A stretch of 64,000 bases of DNA from Actinomycetes bacterium (GTDB lineage: Bacteria > Actinomycetota > Acidimicrobiia > Spongiisociales > JAHEDJ01): contig JAHEDK010000001.1 of NCBI GenBank assembly GCA_024641245.1, positions 89,074 to 153,073 of the forward strand. Direction: 5' to 3'. The position numbers and the translations under genes were made by a program. The notes beneath the pieces are model-generated. The model made no database searches. It worked only from the letters and a program-made list of their open reading frames with translations, and was not told where the DNA came from. This document shows, piece by piece, positions 9,363 to 18,050 of the stretch (within the stretch, counting starts at the first letter, position 1; each line of letters begins with the position of its first letter).

Positions 9363-9411
9363 TTTCTGCGCAATGCAATGGACCGTCACACGTCAATGCA
9401 TTGCGGAGAAA
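9363..9411. repeat. dispersed palindromic repeat, copy A
   Basis: A 49-bp imperfect palindrome: left arm TTTCTGCGCAATGCA, right arm TGCATTGCGGAGAAA (one mismatch), with a short GAC/GTC inner pairing. It sits between the DksA-type gene and the NYN gene. No T-run follows either arm, so it is not a simple terminator. Four more copies are at 34641, 34702, 54823 and 55449. Confidence 0.8.
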
Positions 9412-9412
9412 C

Positions 9413-9754
9413 TCAGGGTCGGGCGGCGCCGGCGCTGCAGACGACACACCGGGCGGTGGATGGGATCGCCTCGAGGCGCTCGAGCGGGATTCGTTGGCCG
9501 CAGCCGTCGCATATGCCGTAGGTTCCCTGTTCGAGCTTGCTGAGAGCTCGATCGATGTCGGAAATAGAGCGAGAAATCGACCGGGCCGTTGCAGTGGTAC
9601 TGATCCGCTCGACGGCTTCAGTGGTTCCGTCGCCAACGCGTTTGCCAAAAGAAACATTGGCACCAGCCTCCGGAGGGGCCGTCAATGAATCGAGCTCCAT
9701 GGCCAGTTCGGCTCTTCTCGTTCGCAACCCATCGGCCGTGTTTCCGTGACGCAC
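9413..9754 (-). CDS. DksA/TraR-type C4 zinc-finger protein
   Basis: A 113-aa protein with a predicted helical hairpin (residues ~10-75) and a C-terminal four-cysteine finger CDGCGQRIP...CVVC, the layout of DksA/TraR-family proteins that bind RNA polymerase. 'YGICDGCGQRIPLERLEAIPSTARC' style spacing is characteristic. GTG 9754 has GGAGAG six bases upstream and is preferred over the much longer open frame. Whether it responds to ppGpp cannot be seen; the tip residues are not conserved enough to say. Confidence 0.8.
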   Translation of the reverse strand: MRHGNTADGLRTRRAELAMELDSLTAPPEAGANVSFGKRVGDGTTEAVERISTTATARSISRSISDIDRALSKLEQGTYGICDGCGQRIPLERLEAIPSTARCVVCSAGAARP

Positions 9755-9847
9755 TCGAGACTCTCCAGGCTCCCCGAGAAGGAGGTCGACAAGTCCCGAC
9801 CTTCTCAACGGTATTCGTAGATCCACCACTACAGTGACGGGCCCATT

Positions 9848-11815
9848 ATGGACAACCCGACGACAACCATCCCAAGCGGCACCGTGACCTTTCTCTTCAC
9901 GGACGTCGAAGGAAGCACTCGTCGTTGGGAGGCGCACCGCGAGGCCATGACAGAGGCAATGGCCCGTCACGATTCGATCGTGCGGACGTCGATCGAATCC
10001 AATGGTGGCACCGTATTCACGACGGCGGGCGATGAGTTCTGCTCGGCCTTCTCATCACCGCAAAACGCGATTCGGGCCGCAATTGATGTCCAGATCAAGC
10101 TGGCTGCTGAGGATTGGGGTGACGTAGCACCCTTTCTCGTCCGCATGGCACTTCATACCGGAAACGCAGACGAGCGGGACGGAGATTACTTCGGACCGCC
10201 CCTCAATCGATGTGCCCGTCTGCTGTCGATAGGACACGGTGGTCAGATCCTCCTTTCGGCGGTCACTGCGCAACTGGTGGTCGGCGACCGGCTGGCAGGT
10301 GTGAGCCTCATCGACCTGGGTGGACATGCGCTCAAAGACCTGGATCAACCTGAGCATGTTTTCCAGGTCATCCACCCGGAACTCAAGCCTGGGTTCCCAA
10401 CACTGCGATCGAGCAGCCCGGTGCGGGATGCGGCCGATCTTCTGGCTGAAGGACGACAGGCCTATTCGTCGCAGAAATGGGAGGCCGCCTATCAGGCGCT
10501 CAGTGCGGCAGGCGAATCTATCGAACTGGATTCTGAAGACCTGCAACGGCTTGGAGAGACTGCATATTGGACCGGCCGCACCGACGAGGCCGTGACCGTA
10601 AAGGAAAGGACCTACGGGAACCTCGTGCGAGAAGGCAAGACGCAGGCTGCCGCCCTCACCGCGCTCGACCTCGCTTTCCTCTACAAGTACCGACTTGCGA
10701 CCGCCGTTTCCAAGGCCTGGGCCGTCCGGGCCGCGACCCTCGTTCGTGATGCCCCAGGAACCGAAGCTCACGGATATCTATTGCGCTGGCAGAGCGTAAA
10801 TGCGTACGAAAGCGAAGGGGAACCCGATAGAGCTCTCTCCCTGGCAGACCAAACGATCGCAGTAGGCATCGAACTGGGGAACAGGAGTATTGAAGCTCTC
10901 GGGCTCATGGACAAGGGCCGGTTCCTCGTTGCAATGGGCCGGGTCGACGAGGGTATGGCACTCGTTGACGAGTCGATGGTTGCGGCAGTTTCGGGTGAGC
11001 TGGACCCCGACGCCACAGGTCGAAACTACTGCAACATGCTTTCGGTCTGCGATCAAGTAGCCGACTACCAGCGGGCGGCCGAGTGGAGCGACGCCGCCGA
11101 AGCATGGTGCAGCCAACACTCCGATTCAGCCTATCCCGGCATATGCAGAGTCTTCCGCGCAGAGTTGAAGTGGTTACGTGGCGACTGGGAAGCGGCCACA
11201 ACCGACCTCAACCGCGCCGTGGATGAACTCACCGGCTACACGCCGATCATCGGTGCAGCCCTCTATCAGATTGGCGAGGTCGAGTTACGAGCGGGCAAAC
11301 TCGACGAGGCCGAGGCTCACTTCCGGTTGGCCCATGAGCATGGATTCGCTCCTCTCCCGGGACTGGCGCAGCTCCGGTTGGTCGAAGGCAATGCGGCAGC
11401 TGCAGAACGGCTACTGCTCGACGCACTGGAGGACCATCCCCAACCCCTCGATCGCGCCAAGTATCTCCCGTCACTGATCGACACAGCGTTGGCACTCGGC
11501 AACCTCGAACAGGCACGCCCGTTCCTGGCGGAATTCGAGAAGACTTCCGAACTGTGCCATTCCGATGCAATGAGTGCAACGGCAGCCGACAGACGGGCGG
11601 CGATCGCCGTCGCCGAGGGACGCCCGCTGGATGCGATCCGAGACCTGCAGTCGGCTATCAAGAAGTGGATGGGACTCCAGATGCCCTACGAGGCAGCCCA
11701 ATCGCGCCTCCACCTGGGTGACATCCATCGCGCCGTCGGTAACGAGGCCGCCGCGTTGATGGAGATTGAGTCGGCGGCCGCCACGCTTGAACGGCTTGGC
11801 GTAATTCGTGCCTGA
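9848..11815 (+). CDS. class III adenylate/guanylate cyclase with TPR-like C-terminus
   Basis: A 655-aa protein. Residues ~10-170 form a class III cyclase catalytic domain: 'TFLFTDVEGSTRRWE' contains the first metal Asp, 'TTAGDEFCSAFSS' the second, and 'GPPLNRCARL' the transition-state Arg/Asn segment. The remaining ~470 residues are helical repeats resembling TPRs ('AYQALSAAGESIEL', 'GKLDEAEAHFRLAHEHG'), presumably for regulation or protein binding. No membrane segment is seen. A weak TACAGT box 12 bases before the ATG and absence of a Shine-Dalgarno suggest a very short leader. Product nucleotide (cAMP or cGMP) unknown. Confidence 0.85.
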   Translation: MDNPTTTIPSGTVTFLFTDVEGSTRRWEAHREAMTEAMARHDSIVRTSIESNGGTVFTTAGDEFCSAFSSPQNAIRAAIDVQIKLAAEDWGDVAPFLVRMALHTGNADERDGDYFGPPLNRCARLLSIGHGGQILLSAVTAQLVVGDRLAGVSLIDLGGHALKDLDQPEHVFQVIHPELKPGFPTLRSSSPVRDAADLLAEGRQAYSSQKWEAAYQALSAAGESIELDSEDLQRLGETAYWTGRTDEAVTVKERTYGNLVREGKTQAAALTALDLAFLYKYRLATAVSKAWAVRAATLVRDAPGTEAHGYLLRWQSVNAYESEGEPDRALSLADQTIAVGIELGNRSIEALGLMDKGRFLVAMGRVDEGMALVDESMVAAVSGELDPDATGRNYCNMLSVCDQVADYQRAAEWSDAAEAWCSQHSDSAYPGICRVFRAELKWLRGDWEAATTDLNRAVDELTGYTPIIGAALYQIGEVELRAGKLDEAEAHFRLAHEHGFAPLPGLAQLRLVEGNAAAAERLLLDALEDHPQPLDRAKYLPSLIDTALALGNLEQARPFLAEFEKTSELCHSDAMSATAADRRAAIAVAEGRPLDAIRDLQSAIKKWMGLQMPYEAAQSRLHLGDIHRAVGNEAAALMEIESAAATLERLGVIRA

Positions 11816-11824
11816 CCCCCAATA

Positions 11825-11853
11825 TTGACATCGCCCGGGCTTTGGCCCATACT
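11825..11853 (+). promoter_or_regulatory. ilvB operon promoter
   Basis: TTGACA at 11825-11830 and CATACT at 11848-11853, 17 bases apart, the best sigma-70-type match in the window. The start site would be about 11860, four bases before the leader-peptide ATG. Confidence 0.7.
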
Positions 11854-11863
11854 GCCGCTCCAC

Positions 11864-11896
11864 ATGTTCGCAACAGAGATCCTCGTACTTCAATAG
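11864..11896 (+). CDS. ilvB leader peptide (MFATEILVLQ)
   Basis: A 10-codon frame, ATG TTC GCA ACA GAG ATC CTC GTA CTT CAA TAG, that carries consecutive Ile-Leu-Val-Leu codons, the three products of the pathway it precedes. It begins just after the promoter, with no Shine-Dalgarno, and its stop codon touches the first hairpin of the leader. This is the classic composition of a branched-chain amino acid attenuator peptide. Ribosome stalling at these codons under starvation would decide whether the terminator at 11936 forms. Confidence 0.75.
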   Translation: MFATEILVLQ

Positions 11897-11927
11897 GCAC
11901 ATACGTCACAACCAGGACGTGTGTGCC
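11896..11927 (+). promoter_or_regulatory. ilvB leader hairpin (1:2 stem)
   Basis: GGCACATACGTC pairs with GACGTGTGTGCC across an 8-base loop: 12 pairs including one G-U. It begins at the last base of the leader-peptide stop codon, so a translating ribosome would control its folding. Confidence 0.7.
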
Positions 11928-11935
11928 CTCCGATG

Positions 11936-11958
11936 CCCTCCCCGCCGGAGGGTTTTTT
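11936..11958 (+). terminator. ilvB attenuator terminator
   Basis: CCCTCC-CCGCC-GGAGGG followed by six T residues, located 22 bases upstream of the ilvB ATG. An alternative CCCTCC at 11926-11931 overlaps the first hairpin and could compete for the same GGAGGG. Confidence 0.8.
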
Positions 11959-11980
11959 GTATCCCGACCGAAGGAACACG

Positions 11981-13684
11981 ATGAACACAATCAGCGGAGC
12001 CCAGGCAGTCATCAAGGCACTGGAACGCGAGGGCGTCGACATCGTATTCGGCGTGCCGGGAGGAGCGATCCTCCCGGCCTACGACCCGCTGTACGACTCC
12101 CCGATTCGACACGTCCTGGCTCGCCATGAGCAAGGCGCCGGTCACATGGCAGAGGGATACGCCTGGGCGACGGGCAAGGTGGGGGTCTGCATCGTCACCT
12201 CCGGGCCGGCTGCCACCAACCTGGTAACACCGCTGGCGAACGCCCTCATGGATTCCATTCCGATCGTCGCCATCACCGGGCAGGTAGCAACCACCTCGGT
12301 CGGCAACGATGCATTCCAGGAGGCCTACACCACCGGGATCACGATGAATGCCACGAAGCACAACTACTTCGTTACCAATCCCGACGACATCCCCGATGTC
12401 ATTCACGAGGCGTTTCACATTGCCGCGACGGGACGGCCGGGGCCGGTGTTGGTCGATCTCCCCAAAGACATCCTCAACGCGCACCTCAAATGGCACAAAC
12501 CACCGAAGCTGGACCTGCCCGGATACAAACCGACGGTCGAAGGCCACCCGCGCCGGATACTGGAAGCAATAAAACTGATCGAGTCTGCCCACCGACCCGT
12601 CATCTACGCGGGTGGTGGGATCATCAAGGCGAACGCGTCGGATCACCTTCGGAGGTTCGCCGAGCAAACGAACGCCCCCGTCGTAACGACCCTCATGGGT
12701 CTCGGTGGGTTCCCCGGTACCCACGACCTCTTCCTCGGGATGCCTGGCATGCACGGGACGTACGCAGCCACAACGGCGATTCAGAAGGCCGACCTTCTCA
12801 TTGCGCTCGGAGTCCGCTTCGACGACCGGGTCACCGGCAACCCGGACTTCTTCGCCCCGCACGCCAGCGTGATCCACGTCGACGTCGACCCAGCAGAAAT
12901 CGGCAAAGTCCGTCAGGCAGAAATCCCGATCGTCGGGGATGTCGGCCGGGTTCTGGAACAGATGCTCGAAGCCTGGGCGAACAGGCCGGCCCCCGATCAC
13001 AAGGAATGGTTGGATAGGGTGAAGAGCTGGCGCGCCGACAACCCGGTTCGCTTCGACCAGAACCCCAACGGACCGCTGAAACCGCAGTTCGTGATCGAGG
13101 AGCTCTACAGGCGGACGGGTGGCGACGCCATCGTCGTGTCGGGAGTCGGCCAGCACCAGATGTGGACCGCACTGCACTGGAAGTTCTCCAGACCGCGCGA
13201 ATGGATCAACTCCGGCGGGCTCGGCACTATGGGCTTCGGCGTTCCCGCCGCCATCGGCGCCAAAGCCGGAGCGCCCGAGCGAACGGTCTATCTGATCGAC
13301 GGCGACGGATCGTTCCAAATGACGCATCAAGAACTGGCGACCGCCTCGGCGGAAGGTTTCCCGATCAAGATCGCCCTCATCAACAACGGTGTACACGGCA
13401 TGGTCCGCCAGTGGCAGACCCTCTTCTACGGAAGCCGCTATTCGGGGAGTGAGCTGGGCCGGGACACAGTCAACTTCCCAATGCTCGCCGAAGCGATGGG
13501 CTGCATCGGTATGCGGGTCGAAACACCGGGAGAGGTCGGCCCGGCAATAGAGAAATCGCTCTCGATCAACGACCGGCCGGTCCTGATCGAGTTCGTCGTC
13601 GATCCGGACGAGATGGTATTCCCGATGGTTCCGGCAGGCGGCTCGAATGACCAAATCATCCTTGGACCGGAGGACCTGGAATGA
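11981..13684 (+). CDS. ilvB: acetolactate synthase large subunit
   Basis: Thiamine-diphosphate and FAD enzyme that condenses pyruvate with pyruvate or 2-ketobutyrate, the first common step of valine and isoleucine synthesis. The 567-aa product shows the catalytic Glu in 'ARHEQGAGHMAEGYA' (about residue 50), the FAD/regulatory middle domain, and the ThDP motif GDGSFQM...NNG near residue 445. ATG 11981 has AAGGA upstream; the frame is open further back through the attenuator but that part is non-coding. It heads ilvB-ilvN-ilvC-leuA-leuB and is controlled by the leader at 11825-11958. Confidence 0.96.
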   Translation: MNTISGAQAVIKALEREGVDIVFGVPGGAILPAYDPLYDSPIRHVLARHEQGAGHMAEGYAWATGKVGVCIVTSGPAATNLVTPLANALMDSIPIVAITGQVATTSVGNDAFQEAYTTGITMNATKHNYFVTNPDDIPDVIHEAFHIAATGRPGPVLVDLPKDILNAHLKWHKPPKLDLPGYKPTVEGHPRRILEAIKLIESAHRPVIYAGGGIIKANASDHLRRFAEQTNAPVVTTLMGLGGFPGTHDLFLGMPGMHGTYAATTAIQKADLLIALGVRFDDRVTGNPDFFAPHASVIHVDVDPAEIGKVRQAEIPIVGDVGRVLEQMLEAWANRPAPDHKEWLDRVKSWRADNPVRFDQNPNGPLKPQFVIEELYRRTGGDAIVVSGVGQHQMWTALHWKFSRPREWINSGGLGTMGFGVPAAIGAKAGAPERTVYLIDGDGSFQMTHQELATASAEGFPIKIALINNGVHGMVRQWQTLFYGSRYSGSELGRDTVNFPMLAEAMGCIGMRVETPGEVGPAIEKSLSINDRPVLIEFVVDPDEMVFPMVPAGGSNDQIILGPEDLE

Positions 13685-13742
13685 GCGAGTCTGTGAACCC
13701 CCGGCCACCAACTGAGGTCCGCCTGCGACCCTGGAGTGCTTC

Positions 13743-14240
13743 ATGAACCAGCACACACTCTCCGTTCTCGTCGAGAACAAGGCCGGCGTCCTGGCCCGGG
13801 TTTCCTCGCTCCTGGCCCGGCGTGGGTTCAACATCCATTCCCTGGCAGTGGGACCGACTGCCGACGAGGGGATCTCCCGGATGACGATCGTGGTGGATGC
13901 GCCCGAACTCGAGCAGGTGAAGAAGCAACTCCACAAGCTGATCAACGTCGTCAAGATCACAGAGTTGGATAGGGCGACCGCAGTCGAGCGTGAGATCTCC
14001 CTCGTGCGAGTCTCCACCGACGGTCAGAAACGAAGCGACGTGCTCGAGGTGGCCACCTTGTTTGACGCCGTCGCCGTTGACGTTGGGGTCTCGACCATCA
14101 TGTTCCTGGTGACCGGGTCACCAGACAAGGTCAACGATTTCGTAGAATTGGTGCGGCCGTATGGTATCGCCGACCTCGTCAAGTCAGGGCGCGTCGCTTT
14201 GGCACGGGACCAGAAGAGCCGTAAGTTGCGAGCGATCTAG
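13743..14240 (+). CDS. ilvN: acetolactate synthase small (regulatory) subunit
   Basis: A 165-aa regulatory partner of IlvB. The N-terminal ACT domain reads 'HTLSVLVENKAGVLARVSSLLARRGFNI', the valine-binding fold, followed by the second ferredoxin-like domain (residues ~85-160). Length matches bacterial IlvN/IlvH. A 58-base spacer separates it from ilvB; no terminator is seen, so one transcript is expected. It should confer valine feedback inhibition. Confidence 0.95.
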   Translation: MNQHTLSVLVENKAGVLARVSSLLARRGFNIHSLAVGPTADEGISRMTIVVDAPELEQVKKQLHKLINVVKITELDRATAVEREISLVRVSTDGQKRSDVLEVATLFDAVAVDVGVSTIMFLVTGSPDKVNDFVELVRPYGIADLVKSGRVALARDQKSRKLRAI

Positions 14241-14252
14241 AAGCGAGGATTC

Positions 14253-15263
14253 ATGGCAACGATCTACTACAACGATGACGCCGACCCGTCGATCATCAAG
14301 GGCCGCAAGGTCGCGATCATCGGATACGGCAGTCAGGGACACGCCCACGCCCTCAACCTGAAGGATTCCGGCGTCGATGTCGTCGTTGGATTGCGTGAAC
14401 GTTCTGCCCGCCGTGCAGAAGCGGAAGCGGAGGGTCTGCGGGTGGCGACGCCCGCAGAAGCGGCCGCCGAAGCCGACTTCATCATGATGCTCACACCCGA
14501 CCAGAACATGGCCGCACTCTACGAGCACGAGATTGAACCCCATCTCGAAGAGGGCGATGCATTGTTCTTCGCCCACGGATTCAATATCCATTTCGGGGCC
14601 ATCATCCCCCCGGAGCATGTCGACGTCGCCATGGTGGCGCCTAAAGGCCCCGGCCATCTCGTCCGCCGCACCTACACCGAAGGTTCCGGCGTGCCGTGTT
14701 TGCTCGCCGTGCACCAGGACCACACCGGTGTGGCGCACGACCTCGGACTCTCCTACGCATGGGCCATCGGCGGTGGCAGGGCCGGAGTACTGGAGACGAC
14801 CTTCAAGGAAGAGACCGAAACGGACCTCTTCGGTGAGCAGGTCATCCTCTGCGGTGGCGTCTCCTCGCTGATCAAAGCGTCGTTCGAAACCCTCGTTGAG
14901 GCCGGATACCAGCCTGAGTCGGCTTACTTCGAGACGCTTCACGAACTCAAATTGATCGTGGACCTCCTCTACGAAGGGGGCCTGTCCTACATGCGCTTCT
15001 CGGTGTCCGACACCGCCGAGTACGGCGATTACACCCGCGGTCAGCGAATCGTCACCGACGAGACGAAAGCCGCCATGAAGGACATACTCACCGAAATCCA
15101 ATCGGGCGCGTTCGCGCATGAATGGCTGGCGCAGGCCAAGGAAGGCGCACCTTTCCTCCTCGAGCAGCGCGCCAAGGGACGGGACCATCAGATCGAACAA
15201 GTCGGAGCAGATCTGCGACGCTTGATGCCGTTCCTGGACCAGAAGGTGGCGGACGACGCATGA
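14253..15263 (+). CDS. ilvC: ketol-acid reductoisomerase (class I)
   Basis: Isomerises and reduces acetolactate or acetohydroxybutyrate to the dihydroxy acid. The 336-aa length is the short class I form. The Rossmann motif [13 protein letters not shown] (residue ~25) is followed by a beta2-alphaB loop 'LRERSARR' with Arg/Ser residues that favour NADPH. Metal-binding acidic residues are in 'TDLFGEQ' and the C-terminal knotted domain contains '[17 protein letters not shown]' and 'GDYTRG'. It follows ilvN by 12 bases. Confidence 0.96.
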   Translation: MATIYYNDDADPSIIKGRKVAIIGYGSQGHAHALNLKDSGVDVVVGLRERSARRAEAEAEGLRVATPAEAAAEADFIMMLTPDQNMAALYEHEIEPHLEEGDALFFAHGFNIHFGAIIPPEHVDVAMVAPKGPGHLVRRTYTEGSGVPCLLAVHQDHTGVAHDLGLSYAWAIGGGRAGVLETTFKEETETDLFGEQVILCGGVSSLIKASFETLVEAGYQPESAYFETLHELKLIVDLLYEGGLSYMRFSVSDTAEYGDYTRGQRIVTDETKAAMKDILTEIQSGAFAHEWLAQAKEGAPFLLEQRAKGRDHQIEQVGADLRRLMPFLDQKVADDA

Positions 15264-15285
15264 GAGATGGGATCGGCTCGAGCGG

Positions 15286-15369
15286 ATGGTGGCTGGCGCT
15301 TCGCCGGCCGGGCGACCACTAGGTCGGCCCGGCCGCAATAGGCACAGGGCCATCGTCGGGTTGCTGTAG
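15286..15369 (+). CDS. possible leuA leader peptide ORF
   Basis: A 27-codon frame in the 178-base ilvC-leuA gap, ending in Ala-Ile-Val-Gly-Leu-Leu-stop. The terminal Ile, Val and paired Leu codons resemble a leucine attenuator peptide, and a strong hairpin (15306-15334) lies inside it. No ribosome site, no promoter and no T-run terminator were found, so this may be chance. Confidence 0.2.
   Translation: MVAGASPAGRPLGRPGRNRHRAIVGLL
15306..15334 (+). promoter_or_regulatory. hairpin between ilvC and leuA
   Basis: GGCCGGGCGACC, loop ACTA, GGTCGGCCCGGCC: 12 pairs with one bulged G. No T-run follows. It could stall polymerase, protect the ilvBNC message from 3' decay or belong to a leuA leader. 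Confidence 0.5.
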
Positions 15370-15441
15370 GCAATTGCACGCAGCTCAAAGCTCGCATCCG
15401 ATCGTCCGCATCCACCGTTCACCACAGGAGATCCTCACACC

Positions 15442-16980
15442 ATGTCTGACAAGCTGATCATTTTCGATACCACCTTGCGCGACGGAGAACAGGCACCCGG
15501 TATCGCCCTCAACTCCGATGAGAAACTGGCCATCGCCTTTCAACTGGCCAAGCTGCGCGTCGATGTAATCGAGGCGGGTTTCGCCGCCTCCTCAGATGGT
15601 GATTTCGAAGCGGTGTCTCGCATCGCCAAGGAAGTGAAGGGGCCGGTCATTGCGAGCCTGGCTCGCTGTGTCCCGAACGATATCGACCGTGCATGGGACG
15701 CGGTGCGCCACGCCGACCGGAACCGGATTCACGTCTTTCAATCCACTTCGCCGATCCACATGGAACGAATGCTTCGCATGACCCCGGAAGAGGTGATGCA
15801 GTCGGTCAAGGAGGGCGTAGCGCGTGCCCGCAGCTACACCGATAACGTCGAGTTCTCACCCCAGGACGCCACACGCTCCGACCCCGATTTCATGCTGGCC
15901 GTCTGCCGGGCAGCCGTTGAGGCCGGGGCTACCACGCTCAACATCCCGGACACCGTGGGCTATGCCACCCCGAGCGAGTATGTCGAGCTACTGACCCGGG
16001 TGTATACGGAAGCGCGCGGCGCCAACGAGGACGTCATCATCTCGACCCACTGCCACAACGACCTCGGTCTGGCGGTCGCCAACTCGCTCTCGGCGATCGC
16101 GGCCGGCGCCCGGCAGATCGAAGGTGCCATCAACGGCATCGGCGAACGAGCGGGCAACACGTCCACCGAAGAGATCATCATGGCCATCAGGACTCGTGAG
16201 GATCAGTTCGGCGTCGAGATCAGCGCAGATACAACCGAGATCGTCGAGACATCCCGACTCGTGTCCAGACTCACCGGATATCCGGTCCAGTTCAACAAGG
16301 CAGTCGTCGGACGCAACGCGTTCGCCCACGAGTCCGGCATCCACCAGCACGGCATGCTGCGCGACCGGGAGACGTACGAAATCATGGATCCGGCTGCCGT
16401 CGGTCACGTCAGCCAGATCGTTCTCGGCAAACACTCGGGCAGGGCCGGTTTCGCCGACGCACTCCGCAAGATGGAGATCGTTCTCGAGGATGAGGACTTC
16501 GAGCGGGCATTCGAGCGCTTCAAAGAGCTGGCCGACCGCAAAGGGGAGATCAGCGAGGAAGACCTGCGGGCGATCGTCGACTACACCTCGTCCAAGGATT
16601 CTGAGCTGATCCACCTGGTCAGCATGCACGTTGCCGGCGGCAACGAGGTCACACCGCAGGCCAGTGTGAAGGTCGAGACGCGCGGCCTCACTCTCGAATA
16701 CGAAGCGGAGGGCGACGGCATGGTGCACGCCACGTTCGCGGCCTTGAAGAAAGCATTCGGAATCGATGCACGGCTGGTCGACTACCGGGTCGTTCCCGTG
16801 ACCCGAGGTGCCGACGCAATGGCCGAGATCAACGTCGTCGTGCAGATGGGGGGTCGTGCCTATGCCGGTCGATCGGTCGACACGGATGTCGTGGGCGGAT
16901 CGGCGCGTGCCTTCGTCAACGCGCTGAACAAGGCGGCCCAGCAAGTCATCGCAGAAACCGTCGGCGAGGTTCAGGCATGA
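15442..16980 (+). CDS. leuA: 2-isopropylmalate synthase
   Basis: Condenses acetyl-CoA with 2-ketoisovalerate, committing carbon to leucine. The 512-aa product is the bacterial LeuA type 1: '[13 protein letters not shown]' near the N-terminus holds the catalytic Arg-Asp, '[13 protein letters not shown]' the metal-binding His residues, and '[13 protein letters not shown]' the signature. The C-terminal ~125 residues are the LeuA_dimer allosteric domain that binds leucine. ATG 15442 has AGGAGA upstream. It overlaps leuB by four bases. Confidence 0.95.
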   Translation: MSDKLIIFDTTLRDGEQAPGIALNSDEKLAIAFQLAKLRVDVIEAGFAASSDGDFEAVSRIAKEVKGPVIASLARCVPNDIDRAWDAVRHADRNRIHVFQSTSPIHMERMLRMTPEEVMQSVKEGVARARSYTDNVEFSPQDATRSDPDFMLAVCRAAVEAGATTLNIPDTVGYATPSEYVELLTRVYTEARGANEDVIISTHCHNDLGLAVANSLSAIAAGARQIEGAINGIGERAGNTSTEEIIMAIRTREDQFGVEISADTTEIVETSRLVSRLTGYPVQFNKAVVGRNAFAHESGIHQHGMLRDRETYEIMDPAAVGHVSQIVLGKHSGRAGFADALRKMEIVLEDEDFERAFERFKELADRKGEISEEDLRAIVDYTSSKDSELIHLVSMHVAGGNEVTPQASVKVETRGLTLEYEAEGDGMVHATFAALKKAFGIDARLVDYRVVPVTRGADAMAEINVVVQMGGRAYAGRSVDTDVVGGSARAFVNALNKAAQQVIAETVGEVQA

Positions 16981-18038
16981 GCCGATACCGGCTGGCCGCC
17001 ATCCCGGGCGACGGCGTCGGGGTTGAGGTCACCGCCGAGGCGATCAAAGCGGTGAGGGCTGCCGCCGATCGATTCGATTTCTCCGTCGACATCACCAACT
17101 ACGATCTCGGCGGAGACCGCTACTTACGCACCGGTGAGGTGCTTCCGGACACCATCGAAGCTGAACTCGCAGACCAGGACGCCATCTTGCTGGGTGCAGT
17201 CGGGACACCCTATGTGCCGTCCGGCGTGCTCGAGCGAGGATTGTTGCTCCGGCTTCGATTCTCGTTCGATCAGTACGTGAATGTGCGCCCCGTCAAGCTG
17301 TACGAGGGCGCTCCCACCCCGATTGCCGGACTAACCCCCGACCGATGCGACATGGTCATCTTTCGAGAAAACACTGAAGGCCCCTATGTGGGGGCAGGTG
17401 GATTCGTCCGCAGGGGCACACCACACGAGATCGCCACCCAGGAGTCGGTCAACACTCGCTACGGCGTCGAGCGGATCATTCGGCGCGCTTTCGATCGAGC
17501 GAGACGCTCTCGCCGCCACCTCACGCTTGCCCACAAGACCAATGTGCTCAACTACGCCGGCGACCTGTGGCAACGAACGTTCGATGATGTAGCCGACGAC
17601 TATCCGGAAGTGGCTACCGACTATGTGCACGTGGACGCCATGTGCCTCTATATGATCACGCATCCAGAACGATTTGATGTGGTCGTCACCGACAACCTGT
17701 TCGGCGATATCATCACCGACCTCGGAGCCGCAGTGCAGGGCGGCATGGGCCTGGCAGCCAGCGGCAACGTCAACCCCGAGCGCGAGTTTCCGTCGATGTT
17801 TGAGCCGGTTCACGGATCCGCACCCGATATCGCAGGTCGCGGCTGGGCCAATCCGGTGGCAGCAGTCCTCTGTGCTGCCATGTGCCTCGACCACCTCGGA
17901 GAAAACGACGCGGCGAGCGCAGTTGAGCGCGCAGCCGCCTCGGTCCTGCCGGGCCTGCGAACGATGGGCGGACCCGACATGGGATCAACCACCGCGGAGA
18001 TCGGTGATCGCATCGAAACCGCGATCGCCGAGAGCTAA
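16977..18038 (+). CDS. leuB: 3-isopropylmalate dehydrogenase
   Basis: NAD-dependent oxidative decarboxylation of 3-isopropylmalate. The 353-aa product starts '[15 protein letters not shown]' and has '[11 protein letters not shown]', '[22 protein letters not shown]' and '[19 protein letters not shown]', all diagnostic of the isocitrate/isopropylmalate dehydrogenase family. The family also includes tartrate and homoisocitrate dehydrogenases; the ATGA overlap with leuA decides for LeuB. leuC and leuD are not adjacent. Confidence 0.93.
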   Translation: MSRYRLAAIPGDGVGVEVTAEAIKAVRAAADRFDFSVDITNYDLGGDRYLRTGEVLPDTIEAELADQDAILLGAVGTPYVPSGVLERGLLLRLRFSFDQYVNVRPVKLYEGAPTPIAGLTPDRCDMVIFRENTEGPYVGAGGFVRRGTPHEIATQESVNTRYGVERIIRRAFDRARRSRRHLTLAHKTNVLNYAGDLWQRTFDDVADDYPEVATDYVHVDAMCLYMITHPERFDVVVTDNLFGDIITDLGAAVQGGMGLAASGNVNPEREFPSMFEPVHGSAPDIAGRGWANPVAAVLCAAMCLDHLGENDAASAVERAAASVLPGLRTMGGPDMGSTTAEIGDRIETAIAES

Positions 18039-18050
18039 TTGCACAGACAG

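Noticed and set aside
9363..9411. Palindrome A as a Rho-independent terminator of the DksA-type gene
   Set aside because: No T-tract follows the stem on either strand, and the same sequence recurs in promoter regions (copies B, C), so a repeat family explains it better.
11906..14017. 703-codon open frame on the minus strand opposite ilvB-ilvN
   Set aside because: It is antisense to two clear enzymes, has shadow composition (Arg/Asp/Val-rich) and no family motif; long antisense frames are expected in GC-rich codon usage.
14184..15425. 413-codon minus-strand frame opposite ilvC
   Set aside because: Shadow of ilvC; no start site or motif.
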